Shown here piece after piece: positions 6,798 through 15,514 of a stretch of 29,763 nucleotides of DNA; position 1 is the stretch's first letter, and every line of letters starts with the position of its first letter. A model generated the notes under the pieces. The model searched no databases. It saw nothing but the letters and a program-made list of their open reading frames with translations, and had not been told where the DNA came from. The DNA comes from Acidobacteria bacterium AH-259-L09 (GTDB taxonomy: Bacteria > Acidobacteriota > UBA6911 > RPQK01). Location of the stretch: NCBI GenBank assembly GCA_027717875.1, contig JALLOL010000005.1:1-29763 (forward strand), written 5' to 3'. The translations under genes were made by a program, and so were the position numbers.

Positions 6798-9259
6798 AGC
6801 GAATCGTCTTTCTTCTCTTTAGTCTGACCATTTGTCTTGCCTACCAAGGAAGCTCGAGATTAGAGCGTGCGCCCGACACACTCCTTTCCGAGGTTCAGCG
6901 GCTGATGCATCAGGGCCGCTATGAAAAGGCAAAAGAGCGGCTGAAAAGGGCCCCGAATAGGGACCCGTATGTTTTGCGACTTCTCTTAGAGCTAGCCCAG
7001 CGTGAAGGAAGAGAAGGGGAAACCGAAATCTATGCCCGGCATCTTCTACGCCTACATGACTCAGGGCAATTGAGAACGTCCCAGGAGATTGCTCAAGCTG
7101 CATATGCAGCATGGCAATTGGACTTATGGCAAGATGCCAACCAGCTTTTCATGGAAGCCTCAAAGAGCGAGCCTATTTCCTTGTCGCTGTTTGTCGATTG
7201 GGGCCATCTCTACCTTAAGAAGTACGACGCCGGTGAAGCCGAATCGATCTTTCAAGATGGGATCAAATCCGGCCAGCCGTCTTCTGGATACTTTCGCTGG
7301 GGGTCTGATGACGCCTACGTGGGACTTGCACACGCTCTGGACAGCCAATTTAAAACCGGTGCAGCTGAGGCTCTGGCCAAGGCTCTAGAGTTGAATCCTA
7401 AAAATCTGGAAGCTTTTCTTCTCAAGGCCAAGCTGGCTATCAAAGAGGCCAACTGGCAGAAAGCCCAAGACTGGATTGAAAAAGGACTGAAGATCAATAA
7501 ACATTATGTGCCCTTGTTGCAGCTCAAGTGCGCTTTTGAGTATTTCCGGGAAAAAACCGAAGAATTTTGGAAGACCCGGGAGCGAGTGCTAAAGATCAAT
7601 CCCAAGGATGGTGATCTTTTTGAGAGACTCGGGGATCTTGCTGTCACCAAACGGCGCCTCGAGGAGGCGGTTGATTTTTACCGGGAGTCAATTGAGCGAA
7701 ACCCACGACAGTGGTCGGCCGTCGCTTCTCTGGGTATCAATTTGCTTCGACTGGGGGAGGAAGGAGAAGGCAAACGGATTTTGGAGAAGGCTTATGCTAA
7801 CGATCCCTTCAACATCTGGACAGTCAATACGCTCAGACTCCTGGATAGTTTTGATCGTTTCATCCGCTTAGAAACTCCGCACTTTAGAGTCAAATTACAT
7901 GAAAAGGAGGCGGCCGCCATTAAACCCTATGTAGAAGAACTCCTGGAGAGAAGCTTGGGGACTCTGGAGCAGAAGTACAACCATCAGGTCTCCGGTCAGT
8001 ACATTTTTGAAATGTATCCTGATCACGAGGACTTCGCGGTTCGCACCTTGGGCCTGCCCGGCCTGGGAGCCCTGGGAGCCACTTTTGGACGAATTGTGGC
8101 CATGGATTCTCCCTCAGCGCGACCCAAGGGGAAGTTCCATTGGGGCTCGACCCTCTGGCACGAGGTAGCTCATGTCGTCACGCTCTCCCTGAGCAATCAC
8201 AAAGTTCCCCGCTGGTTCACGGAGGGAATTTCGATGATGGAGGAGCGCCAGGCAGATGACGGGTGGGGAGAGTATCTCAATGTTGGCTTCGTGAGAGCCT
8301 ATCAGAAGGGCGATTTCCTGCCTCTTTCAGAGCTTAACTCTGGTTTTGAGCGCCCCAAATCCGCCGCGCAGCTCGCCATCAGCTATTATCAGGCTGGATG
8401 GATCTGTGAGTTCCTGGCCTCTCGATACGGCTTTGACAAAATCAGATCCATGCTGGTGGCCTTTGCTGAGGGACATACAACCAAAGAAGTTTTTGAGGAA
8501 GTACTTCGAGCCTCCGTGCAAGAGATTGACCGACAGTTTCGCCAAGAGATGAACCGAACATTGAAGCCCCTGATCCGGCATCTGGAGGTTCCCAAAGATC
8601 CCCTTTTTCCCCAAAAGCTTGAGGGCCAGCAAAAAGGGCACGGAGAGGAGGACTTAGAGTCCGTGCTGAAAGCTTGGCAGGCCAACCCCGAAAATTACTT
8701 CCTCAATCTTCGCTTAGGGAGCAGGCTGAAAGCGGCCGGGCGCGACGAGGAAGCGATTCCTTACTTGGAAAAAGCGCTCCAGATATTCCCCACTTTCTCA
8801 GGAAGAGGCAGTCCCTATGAGCTTCTTTCAGAAATTTACCAGAAAACGAACCAAGTCGACAAAGCTTTGGAGATGCGTCAGCGCTGGTGGAAAGCGAAGC
8901 CGCTCTTTACGGAGAATGCTTACAGAGTGGCCGCTCTGCTCTCGGACAGGAATCAGCCAGAAGTGGCGGCAAAATATTTAGAAGAAGCGATGTACGTTGA
9001 TCCTCTCCAAAGCGAGTCACATGAAAAATTGGGAGACCTTTATCTGCAATCCGGCCAGCCTGAGAATGCGGTTCGCGAATTCAAAATCTTGCTGGATCTA
9101 AAACCTGTTGACGTGGCAGCGGCTCACTACAAACTGGCACAAGCTCTGTTTGAGTCTGGTAACGGACAAGGTGCCCGGCGTCACGTGCTGCTGTCCTTGG
9201 AGATCGCGCCGACCTATGAAGAGGCGCAGAAACTGCTGCTGAAAGTGGTTCGAAAATGA
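6794..9259 (+). CDS. Secreted TPR protein with embedded MA-clan zinc metallopeptidase domain
   Basis: An 821-residue exported protein. It has an N-terminal signal sequence (MKRIVFLLFSLTICLAY) and several TPR-like helix pairs (about 30-345). A gluzincin-type peptidase domain (about 355-600) carries HEVAH (zinc ligands H456 and H460, catalytic E457) and the third ligand E477 in RWFTEGIS. A second TPR block runs from about 650 to 815. This resembles the MA-like (M1/DUF1570-type) peptidases often flanked by TPRs. The GTG start overlaps the previous stop (GTGA) and is preceded by GGAGGCAGG, implying translational coupling. With the VWA, caspase-like and DUF4159 partners it likely forms a periplasmic complex; the substrate is unknown. 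The metallopeptidase call is firm, the biological role inferred. Confidence 0.85.
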   Translation: MKRIVFLLFSLTICLAYQGSSRLERAPDTLLSEVQRLMHQGRYEKAKERLKRAPNRDPYVLRLLLELAQREGREGETEIYARHLLRLHDSGQLRTSQEIAQAAYAAWQLDLWQDANQLFMEASKSEPISLSLFVDWGHLYLKKYDAGEAESIFQDGIKSGQPSSGYFRWGSDDAYVGLAHALDSQFKTGAAEALAKALELNPKNLEAFLLKAKLAIKEANWQKAQDWIEKGLKINKHYVPLLQLKCAFEYFREKTEEFWKTRERVLKINPKDGDLFERLGDLAVTKRRLEEAVDFYRESIERNPRQWSAVASLGINLLRLGEEGEGKRILEKAYANDPFNIWTVNTLRLLDSFDRFIRLETPHFRVKLHEKEAAAIKPYVEELLERSLGTLEQKYNHQVSGQYIFEMYPDHEDFAVRTLGLPGLGALGATFGRIVAMDSPSARPKGKFHWGSTLWHEVAHVVTLSLSNHKVPRWFTEGISMMEERQADDGWGEYLNVGFVRAYQKGDFLPLSELNSGFERPKSAAQLAISYYQAGWICEFLASRYGFDKIRSMLVAFAEGHTTKEVFEEVLRASVQEIDRQFRQEMNRTLKPLIRHLEVPKDPLFPQKLEGQQKGHGEEDLESVLKAWQANPENYFLNLRLGSRLKAAGRDEEAIPYLEKALQIFPTFSGRGSPYELLSEIYQKTNQVDKALEMRQRWWKAKPLFTENAYRVAALLSDRNQPEVAAKYLEEAMYVDPLQSESHEKLGDLYLQSGQPENAVREFKILLDLKPVDVAAAHYKLAQALFESGNGQGARRHVLLSLEIAPTYEEAQKLLLKVVRK

Positions 9260-10008
9260 GACGAATTTTGGGCTTATTACTGACTCCCTTGTGCCTCTGG
9301 GGGGTGCTTATCCCCGCCCTGGGCCTGGATGACGTCAATCGCCGGCGGGACCCCAAGGATCCAAACCTCTTTCAGTTTGTTCGCATCCGCTACAACGGAT
9401 ATACCGGCTTTTGGGGCTCGCGGCGCTGGGTGCCTCCCTGGATGCATGATTACCCACGGGCTGAAAAGAACTTTTTGAAGATCTTGCTGGAGCTGACATC
9501 CATCGAGACAACGCCCGATTCTTATCTCATCCTGGATCTGAATGATCCCGAGATCATGAATTACCCCATTCTTTATGTGAGCGAGCCGGGGTATTGGGAG
9601 ATTACAAAGGAGGAAGCTGCCAACCTTCGTGAATACTTGTCACGAGGAGGCTTTGTGATCTTCGATGATTTTCGGAGCACCCCGGAATGGACCAACCTGA
9701 CGGCTTGCATGAAGGAGGTGTTTCCTGATCGAAGTTTTCAAGAGCTGACATTGGAGCATCCCGTGTTCCATTGCTTTTACGACATTGAAACTCTGGACAT
9801 GATCCCGCCTTATGTGCTCCAGGGACAGGGCAAGCCCAGCTTTCGGGGCATGTTCGATGAGAACGGCCGGCTTCAAGTGATCGCCAATTACAATAACGAC
9901 ATCGGTGACTACTGGGAATGGTCCGATGACTCATTGACTCCTGTGAATCTCTCCAATGAAGCTTTCAAATTCGGCATTAACTACATCATCTATGGAATGA
10001 CGCATTAG
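9256..10008 (+). CDS. DUF4159 family secreted protein
   Basis: A 250-residue protein with a signal peptide (MRRILGLLLTPLCLWGVLIP). The mature domain matches the DUF4159 pattern: FQFVRIRYNG near the start, MHDYPRAEKNFLKIL, then the strand YPILYVSEPGYWEIT, EAANLREYLSRGGFVIFDDF, and LEHPVFHCFYDI. DUF4159 proteins have a flavodoxin or glutamine-amidotransferase-like topology, usually without a recognisable catalytic site, and are commonly encoded beside MoxR, DUF58 and VWA genes. Its ATG overlaps the previous TGA (ATGA), so it is coupled to the peptidase gene. It is the last gene of the operon: the final G of its TAG stop is the first base of a family A palindrome. Biochemical function is unknown. 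Confidence 0.85.
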   Translation: MRRILGLLLTPLCLWGVLIPALGLDDVNRRRDPKDPNLFQFVRIRYNGYTGFWGSRRWVPPWMHDYPRAEKNFLKILLELTSIETTPDSYLILDLNDPEIMNYPILYVSEPGYWEITKEEAANLREYLSRGGFVIFDDFRSTPEWTNLTACMKEVFPDRSFQELTLEHPVFHCFYDIETLDMIPPYVLQGQGKPSFRGMFDENGRLQVIANYNNDIGDYWEWSDDSLTPVNLSNEAFKFGINYIIYGMTH

Positions 10009-10068
10009 GGGCCGTGTCTTTAAAATTTAAATTTTGGCCCCAAAATTTAAATTTTAAACACACGGCCC
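10008..10068. repeat. Family A palindromic repeat, copy 3 (abuts DUF4159 stop)
   Basis: A 61-bp palindrome starting GGGGCCGTGTC and ending CACACGGCCC. The AT-rich stem is as in the other copies, but the centre is TTTTGGCCCCAAAA rather than GGCG. It begins at the last base of the operon stop codon and may serve as the terminator hairpin of the four-gene operon. Confidence 0.88.
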
Positions 10069-10159
10069 TCTTCATCTCAAAAGCTTTCCCGGCACTGGAC
10101 AGATTGTTATATGATTGTGTTCAACCGACATAAGTCTGCGCTTTTTACCGGGGGAGTTC

Positions 10160-11512
10160 ATGAGTGCGGTGCATTATCGGCTTTCCATAAACCTCGTTTG
10201 TTGGCTACTGGTGTGCGGGAACCCACTGGCCTTTGGCCAGGAACAAAGGGACGACCACAAAGAAAATCAAGGACTCTCCGAGCCAGCCGATATCTATCAT
10301 GGCCGAATCGTCACACCAGAGGAGGTGAAGAAGGCCACTCGACCGGCTGCATTGTTGCCACTGCGGATCGTCTCTTATCCCCACCGCTTCATTACCTCTG
10401 GCATGGAAAAGGGGCTCATCAGTTTCGAAAAACATCACATGCGGCAGAGGATGCGGCTGTGGACCGAGAACTTGCGCAGACATGGAATCGAGATCCTCTT
10501 CGGGGGCTTGGGCGAAGGAGCGGGTTTTGGAAGTGGCGCTACCTATACCCTTCACACTGGCGAACAACAGACATTGCAATTTCTCGGAAGAGCCAGCTTC
10601 AAGGACTACCAGGAATTCGATGCTCAGTGGACCAGTGCCATCGGATGGAGCAAACTTGTCCTGGAAGCCTCCTACCAGTGGCGGCCCCAGGAAAACTTTT
10701 ACGGCCTGGGAATGCAGTCCCTTAAAGAGCAGCGCACCAACTTTGCGCTGCGACAATCCTGGACGGGGCTGCATTGGGAACTGGCGCCCACAAAACGGCT
10801 GCGCTGGGGCAGCGAGTACAAATTAGCATGGCTCTCAGCACTCCGGGGCCGCAATCCCCGGCTGTCTTCACCTGACGAGTTCTTTCCCAATCTACCGGGG
10901 TTCGGAACCGGAGTTCGGCTGCAAACCGTCGGTCTTTACTTCGATGCCGACTTTCTTCAGAGCGAATACAAGTGGGGCGGCAGCGCCCATTTGGGCGCCT
11001 CCTACCAGGATGGCCTGAGAAGCAGCAAATTGCAGTATTCCCGATACGAAATCCAGCTGGAAGGGCGCATGCCTGTAGCCGCCGGACGCAGCGTACTGAT
11101 CGGGCAGGCCAACATCGAACTCAATCGGGAGCGACCGGGGAGCGACCCCGTTCCGTTTTATCTTCTCCCTCACGTGGGTGGTTCTTCCACCTTGCGCGGA
11201 TTCGCCCTGGATCGTTTCTATGGCAAGAACTTGGCGCTCCTGGCCCTGGAGTATCGGTACCGGATCCACCCCAACTTTCAGGTCCTCTTCTACTTTGACG
11301 AAGGACAGATCTTCAACCGGACCAGTGACCTGGCCTGGCTGAACTGGCACCGCAACTATGGGATCGGCCTGCGAATGCTTTCCCAGGGGGGCACGGCCTT
11401 ACGCATCGAGTACGGATGGAGCCATGAAGGGTTCGGCTTTCACCTGAGCTTTGGCGATCGTGAACGCCGCCCCCTGGGGGGCCCAATCCGCTATGGAACC
11501 TATCGGAGGTAA
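10160..11512 (+). CDS. Omp85/BamA-type outer-membrane beta-barrel protein without POTRA domains
   Basis: A 450-residue predicted outer-membrane protein. A signal peptide (MSAVHYRLSINLVCWLLVCG...AFGQ) is followed by a short linker. A long series of amphipathic strands with alternating aromatic residues fills the rest. Near the C-terminus GGSSTLRGF matches the conserved [V/L]RGF motif of the bacterial surface antigen (D15/Omp85) barrel, followed by LEYRYRI and closing strands. The protein is shorter than BamA and has no room for POTRA repeats, so it resembles POTRA-less Omp85 relatives rather than the essential insertase. The start at ATG 10160 follows GGGGGAG; a TTG at 10115 is less likely. 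It is followed closely by the secreted kinase-like gene, with which it is probably cotranscribed. Confidence 0.8.
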   Translation: MSAVHYRLSINLVCWLLVCGNPLAFGQEQRDDHKENQGLSEPADIYHGRIVTPEEVKKATRPAALLPLRIVSYPHRFITSGMEKGLISFEKHHMRQRMRLWTENLRRHGIEILFGGLGEGAGFGSGATYTLHTGEQQTLQFLGRASFKDYQEFDAQWTSAIGWSKLVLEASYQWRPQENFYGLGMQSLKEQRTNFALRQSWTGLHWELAPTKRLRWGSEYKLAWLSALRGRNPRLSSPDEFFPNLPGFGTGVRLQTVGLYFDADFLQSEYKWGGSAHLGASYQDGLRSSKLQYSRYEIQLEGRMPVAAGRSVLIGQANIELNRERPGSDPVPFYLLPHVGGSSTLRGFALDRFYGKNLALLALEYRYRIHPNFQVLFYFDEGQIFNRTSDLAWLNWHRNYGIGLRMLSQGGTALRIEYGWSHEGFGFHLSFGDRERRPLGGPIRYGTYRR

Positions 11513-11573
11513 AAGGACTGTGGCTGTTATGGACATGATAGATCCGTTTTATCACCCTAAAACAGGTCAATCG

Positions 11574-13280
11574 ATGCTTAAGAAACTAATCTTTTTGATG
11601 GTGTTTGCCTTGTTAGCTCAGCACGCTTTTGCGGAGGCCAAATTCCGTCTTCGCCCTCCCTTGTGGGTTGATCGGGACGACCACGACATTCCGGAACCCA
11701 AGGAGCGGGAAGTATCCGAGATTTTTGCTATCCTCTACAATTCCTGGCTGCGCCATCTCAATCCAGAGTACAAAGTGCTCTTGGCCAAGGACGCAGGCGC
11801 CCTGAACGTAAACGCCTGGGACGAGGTGCCCGATTCCACCTGGTTTACCAACCGCATGGGGCGACAATCCCTATGTTTTCAAGAGATCCTGGAAGGGCTC
11901 AAAGGGGAAGCTCCCCAACCAGGAGGCTGGAGAATCATTCGCATCAACGATGAAGGCTACACTCCCAAGTTTGACATTTCCGATGAGGCAGGCAACCGCT
12001 ATGTTCTGAAATTCGACCTCCCCAGCGCACTGGAGCGAAACTCTGGGGCAGAGCGGATTTGTACGCTCATCATGCACGCTGCCGGATACAATGTACCACT
12101 CAACACGATTGTTTATTTTTCCCCCGAGACGCTTTATCTGGACCACGATTCTTATTACCGCGATCCCGTGGGGAAGCGGCGCCCCATGACGCAAGTGGAT
12201 TTAGACAACGGGTTGAATAAACTTAAATCCTTGCCCGATGGACGTTATAGAGGCCTAGCCAGCCTTTTGCTTCCAGGAAAGCCTGTGGGTCGATTCATTT
12301 ATCGCGGGCGACGAAAGGACGATCCCAACGATTTGATCCCACACGAGCTTCGACGGGAGCTGCGCGGTCTTCGGGTGATCGCTTCCTGGATCAACCATGT
12401 AGATGTCAAAGACGTCAACGCTCTGGACATGTACGTGACTGCGCCCGATGGTCGTAGATTTGTTAAGCACTGCTTTATTGATTTTGGCTCTACCATGGGA
12501 AGCGGTGACTTCGTGAACGGACCCTACCGTCTGGGTCACGAGTATATTTTTGACGGACCGGCCATGGCCCGAGCTTTCATCACCCTGGGCTTTTGGCAAC
12601 GGCCTTGGGACGTTCGGGGAGAAATCCGCCATCAAGAGATTGGCTACTACGAGGCCGAGTCCTTTGAGCCGGCAAAGTGGAAGCCGAACTATCCCAACCT
12701 GGCCTTTGAGCGAATGGATGACGCTGACGCTTACTGGGGAGCAAAGATCGTCACTGCCTTTAGCGACGAGGTTGTCCAGGAGTTAGCAGCGGCAGGGGAC
12801 TACAGCCGGCCGGAAGTCACGCGCTACGTGGAAGAAGTCCTTAAAAAGCGCCGAGACGCTATTGGACACTACTGGCTGGATCGCATGACTCCTGTGGAAG
12901 AGCTGATTCTCGAGGCAGGTGAGACAAACTATCGACTTCGCTTTCGAGATCTTGCCCTGGAACGAGGTTATGCCGATGCCAATTCCAGGGTTTACCGTCT
13001 TTGGGCACAAGACTCCAAGGGCCGGAACTTAATTTCGAAAACCGAGTTGAAGGCTGAAAACGGGATTCTTGAGCTTTCCAAACTCGCAATGCCGACTCCA
13101 ACAGCGAGCAAAACCTTGCCTGACCCCTATGGCCGAGTGCCCCTTGTGCGACTCTTGGTTCAATCGAATCGGCAGGATGGAGGGTGGGCTCTCCCGATTG
13201 AGGTGATTATTGGCTCCGGTCCGAACAGCCCATCCATCGCCGTCTTAGGCTGGAGTCATGCGGCAAGGGTAGAAAAGTGA
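11574..13280 (+). CDS. Secreted protein with kinase-like (HipA/CotH/PI-kinase-like) motifs, unknown function
   Basis: About 568 residues with a signal peptide (MLKKLIFLMVFALLAQHAFA). I do not recognise a named family. The order of conserved-looking motifs suggests an atypical kinase fold. NRYVLKFDLP (Lys near 146) is followed by a downstream Glu (E160 in GAERICTL). NHVDVKDVNALD near 274-285 resembles a catalytic loop with Asp and Asn. FIDFGST near 301-307 resembles the metal-binding DFG. The C-terminal about 130 residues look like a separate beta-rich domain. Secreted kinases of this general kind exist (CotH, Fam20), but homology is inference. The start is uncertain: GTG 11520 and ATG 11529 are alternatives. 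It follows the Omp85-type barrel gene, suggesting a shared envelope function. Confidence 0.6.
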   Translation: MLKKLIFLMVFALLAQHAFAEAKFRLRPPLWVDRDDHDIPEPKEREVSEIFAILYNSWLRHLNPEYKVLLAKDAGALNVNAWDEVPDSTWFTNRMGRQSLCFQEILEGLKGEAPQPGGWRIIRINDEGYTPKFDISDEAGNRYVLKFDLPSALERNSGAERICTLIMHAAGYNVPLNTIVYFSPETLYLDHDSYYRDPVGKRRPMTQVDLDNGLNKLKSLPDGRYRGLASLLLPGKPVGRFIYRGRRKDDPNDLIPHELRRELRGLRVIASWINHVDVKDVNALDMYVTAPDGRRFVKHCFIDFGSTMGSGDFVNGPYRLGHEYIFDGPAMARAFITLGFWQRPWDVRGEIRHQEIGYYEAESFEPAKWKPNYPNLAFERMDDADAYWGAKIVTAFSDEVVQELAAAGDYSRPEVTRYVEEVLKKRRDAIGHYWLDRMTPVEELILEAGETNYRLRFRDLALERGYADANSRVYRLWAQDSKGRNLISKTELKAENGILELSKLAMPTPTASKTLPDPYGRVPLVRLLVQSNRQDGGWALPIEVIIGSGPNSPSIAVLGWSHAARVEK

Positions 13281-13308
13281 ATTCTAAGTGGCGTCCCCTC
13301 AAACAGCC

Positions 13309-15444
13309 TCAGGTCTCCGAAGTCGCGATCTCATTGAGGACATTCCACACATTATGTCCAACTTGGATCCACAGACGCAGCAAATCCATGGTGAAGCGGT
13401 ACCTGGTTTGATCCCGATCCAGCAGGTAACACCGACGCAGCCCTTCAAGATGCATGCGGGTTTGGGTAATATCGAGCTGCTGTCGATACTGCTCCGGCAA
13501 AGAGCGAATCAGGCGATCAACCCGGCCGGAGGATACATAGCTCTCACGTGTTTTTAGCAGCGTCGCCAAGGCGGACAAAATCAGCTTTTCCGGGTTGGAG
13601 AGGGCCGTCCAACGATACAAAAGCTGGGGCGGGGGGTTCTCTACGACCCGCTGCACTACCTCCTCCACGATCTTGCGGTCCACCATGTTGCTTTGACGCT
13701 CGTTCAGTACTTCGACCATAGACTGGCAAAGGAGCTGGGTATAGAAGGGATGCCCGTGCGTGAGGCGTAACAATCCACTGATCACTCCAGATCGGAAGAG
13801 CACCCTATCTTGAAGAGGCGCGCAAATTAACTCTTCGGTATCCTTTCGACCGAGAAATGTAATCTCCCGGTAAAAGGATTTTCCCAGTAGGCGGCTCCAG
13901 CTCGAGTCCGCCTTCAACTCGTGAGAACCGGTGAACACAAAGCTTAAACGGGGATAGCGTTCCAGGAGACTGTTGAGATAGTCGTATATCTCGGCACTGA
14001 TTTTCCCGTCCTTTACCTTATTCTCAATCAGTTCATACTCGTCGATGAGCAGCACCAGATGATGAGCACCGGTCTGATGAGCAACGGCATCCATGAAACC
14101 GTTAAAATCAAGATAACTCCTCACACAACGGGGCAAGGCCCCGTTGGAACTGAGCTCTCCGCCGGAAATGGCAGTGCCAATCTTTTCTGCCAGGACCTGC
14201 AAGAATTCCTGGTCTTTGTCGACGACCACCCCCTGCATGTCCACGAAGACCGGAATAAACCTGTCTCCCAGACGCCCATTCAGAATTTGGTAGAGGACGG
14301 AAGTCTTTCCCGTCCTCCTTTCTCCACACAAGACCATGATGCAACCCTGTCGTTGGTTCTCCAGCTTGGTACGAATGAATTGGAAATCTTCCCTTCTTCC
14401 AAAGAACATCTCCGGAGAGCGTACCGGGTTACCCACAATGTAAGGATTCGGTTCAATGGGATGGAATTTTGGAACGATCTCCCGGTTTTTCGGCTGCCCC
14501 CCTCCATGCGTATAGAAATGAGCCGAAACGTAGGAGCCAGCCCAGCGCTGAAGCGGGTAAAAGAGGATCAGTGAAAGGGCCAGCGAGATCAAAAGAGGTA
14601 ATGGTCCCAATTGCACCTCCTCTGCCCAAAACAGGGACAGGAGGATAGAAGAAACCAAAAAACCGGTGAAGACTCCCGCGCTCACGACGGAATAGACGAG
14701 AAGATGCTGAAAGGCACGCCCGATCTCTGAGAAATTCTCTTTCAGGACGGCAAAAGCCAGACACAGAGGAAACAGGGGCTGCAGAAAATAAGCCAGTGGC
14801 TCCGTGAAAAGGGGCAGGTAGGCCGCCCCAAGGAGGGACAGAATCCGGGGGACACCTCCAGCCAGACAGCCAATGAGAACCACGCGAAGCCGATTTTTTT
14901 CAGCCGTTGTCAGAGCATAAAGATACTGACGAACGAACATTGCCAGCCCTAAAGCAAAGCCCAGTGGAATGCACAAGATCACGGCAAGATCATTAACAGC
15001 GCTGACTGCCTCAATCCGATCGAGCACTAACAGCATCCCGTAAGGGATATAGAGCAGTGCAAGACGACGGGGTCTTTGAGCGACCCATTCACTGGTGACT
15101 GGAAAGATCAAAGAAAAATGGACAAAGACAAAGGGAAACAGTCGCAGGAGCGCACTCCAAAAAAACGAGCACAAAGTACCCAGCCAACCGCCCAGAACGA
15201 GAAGTTCTTCCGGAATCACAAAACTGACAAGGACCGACAGAGAAGCTAACAGAAGACAAAGCACCGCAACCGTAGGATCCCCCGGTCGGCTTAACAGACT
15301 GATGAAGCCCAAAAACACCAGCAGAAGAAGAAACCCGGCTTCGGAAAAATTGAGGGTTTCGTTGTAAACACAGAACAACTCGACGCCGGCCAGGAGGATC
15401 AAGACAAGCAATAAGATAAAATTGACAGCCTTTTGAGCAGTCAT
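13309..15444 (-). CDS. Polytopic membrane protein fused to an AAA/STAND-like ATPase domain
   Basis: A 711-residue protein (using ATG 15444; GTG 15507 and ATG 15489 are alternatives that would add 21 or 15 residues). Residues about 5-300 form roughly nine or ten transmembrane helices resembling sensor-type membrane regions of some histidine kinases. A cytoplasmic ATPase follows: the lead-in NPYIVGNPVRSPEMFFGR, Walker A GERRTGKTS (374-382) and Walker B LVLLIDEYE (D468, E469). A helical C-terminal region (about 550-711) has winged-helix-like features. The lead-in and Walker motifs closely parallel the kinase-linked ATPase encoded 3 kb away, so the two are probably paralogous modules with different partner domains. 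Role is inferred as signal-dependent ATPase; no output domain is recognised. Confidence 0.75.
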   Translation of the reverse strand: MTAQKAVNFILLLVLILLAGVELFCVYNETLNFSEAGFLLLLVFLGFISLLSRPGDPTVAVLCLLLASLSVLVSFVIPEELLVLGGWLGTLCSFFWSALLRLFPFVFVHFSLIFPVTSEWVAQRPRRLALLYIPYGMLLVLDRIEAVSAVNDLAVILCIPLGFALGLAMFVRQYLYALTTAEKNRLRVVLIGCLAGGVPRILSLLGAAYLPLFTEPLAYFLQPLFPLCLAFAVLKENFSEIGRAFQHLLVYSVVSAGVFTGFLVSSILLSLFWAEEVQLGPLPLLISLALSLILFYPLQRWAGSYVSAHFYTHGGGQPKNREIVPKFHPIEPNPYIVGNPVRSPEMFFGRREDFQFIRTKLENQRQGCIMVLCGERRTGKTSVLYQILNGRLGDRFIPVFVDMQGVVVDKDQEFLQVLAEKIGTAISGGELSSNGALPRCVRSYLDFNGFMDAVAHQTGAHHLVLLIDEYELIENKVKDGKISAEIYDYLNSLLERYPRLSFVFTGSHELKADSSWSRLLGKSFYREITFLGRKDTEELICAPLQDRVLFRSGVISGLLRLTHGHPFYTQLLCQSMVEVLNERQSNMVDRKIVEEVVQRVVENPPPQLLYRWTALSNPEKLILSALATLLKTRESYVSSGRVDRLIRSLPEQYRQQLDITQTRMHLEGLRRCYLLDRDQTRYRFTMDLLRLWIQVGHNVWNVLNEIATSET

Positions 15445-15514
15445 TGAAGTTAATTTTTCACCTTTTGCTTGAACAGCGCAAGCGGGCATCTCGGGTGATA
15501 TACTCACCAGAACA

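Noticed and set aside
10111..10725. 204-codon alternative frame inside the barrel gene
   Set aside because: The composition is rich in Arg, Pro and Cys with no domain, whereas the overlapping frame has a signal peptide and an Omp85 motif.
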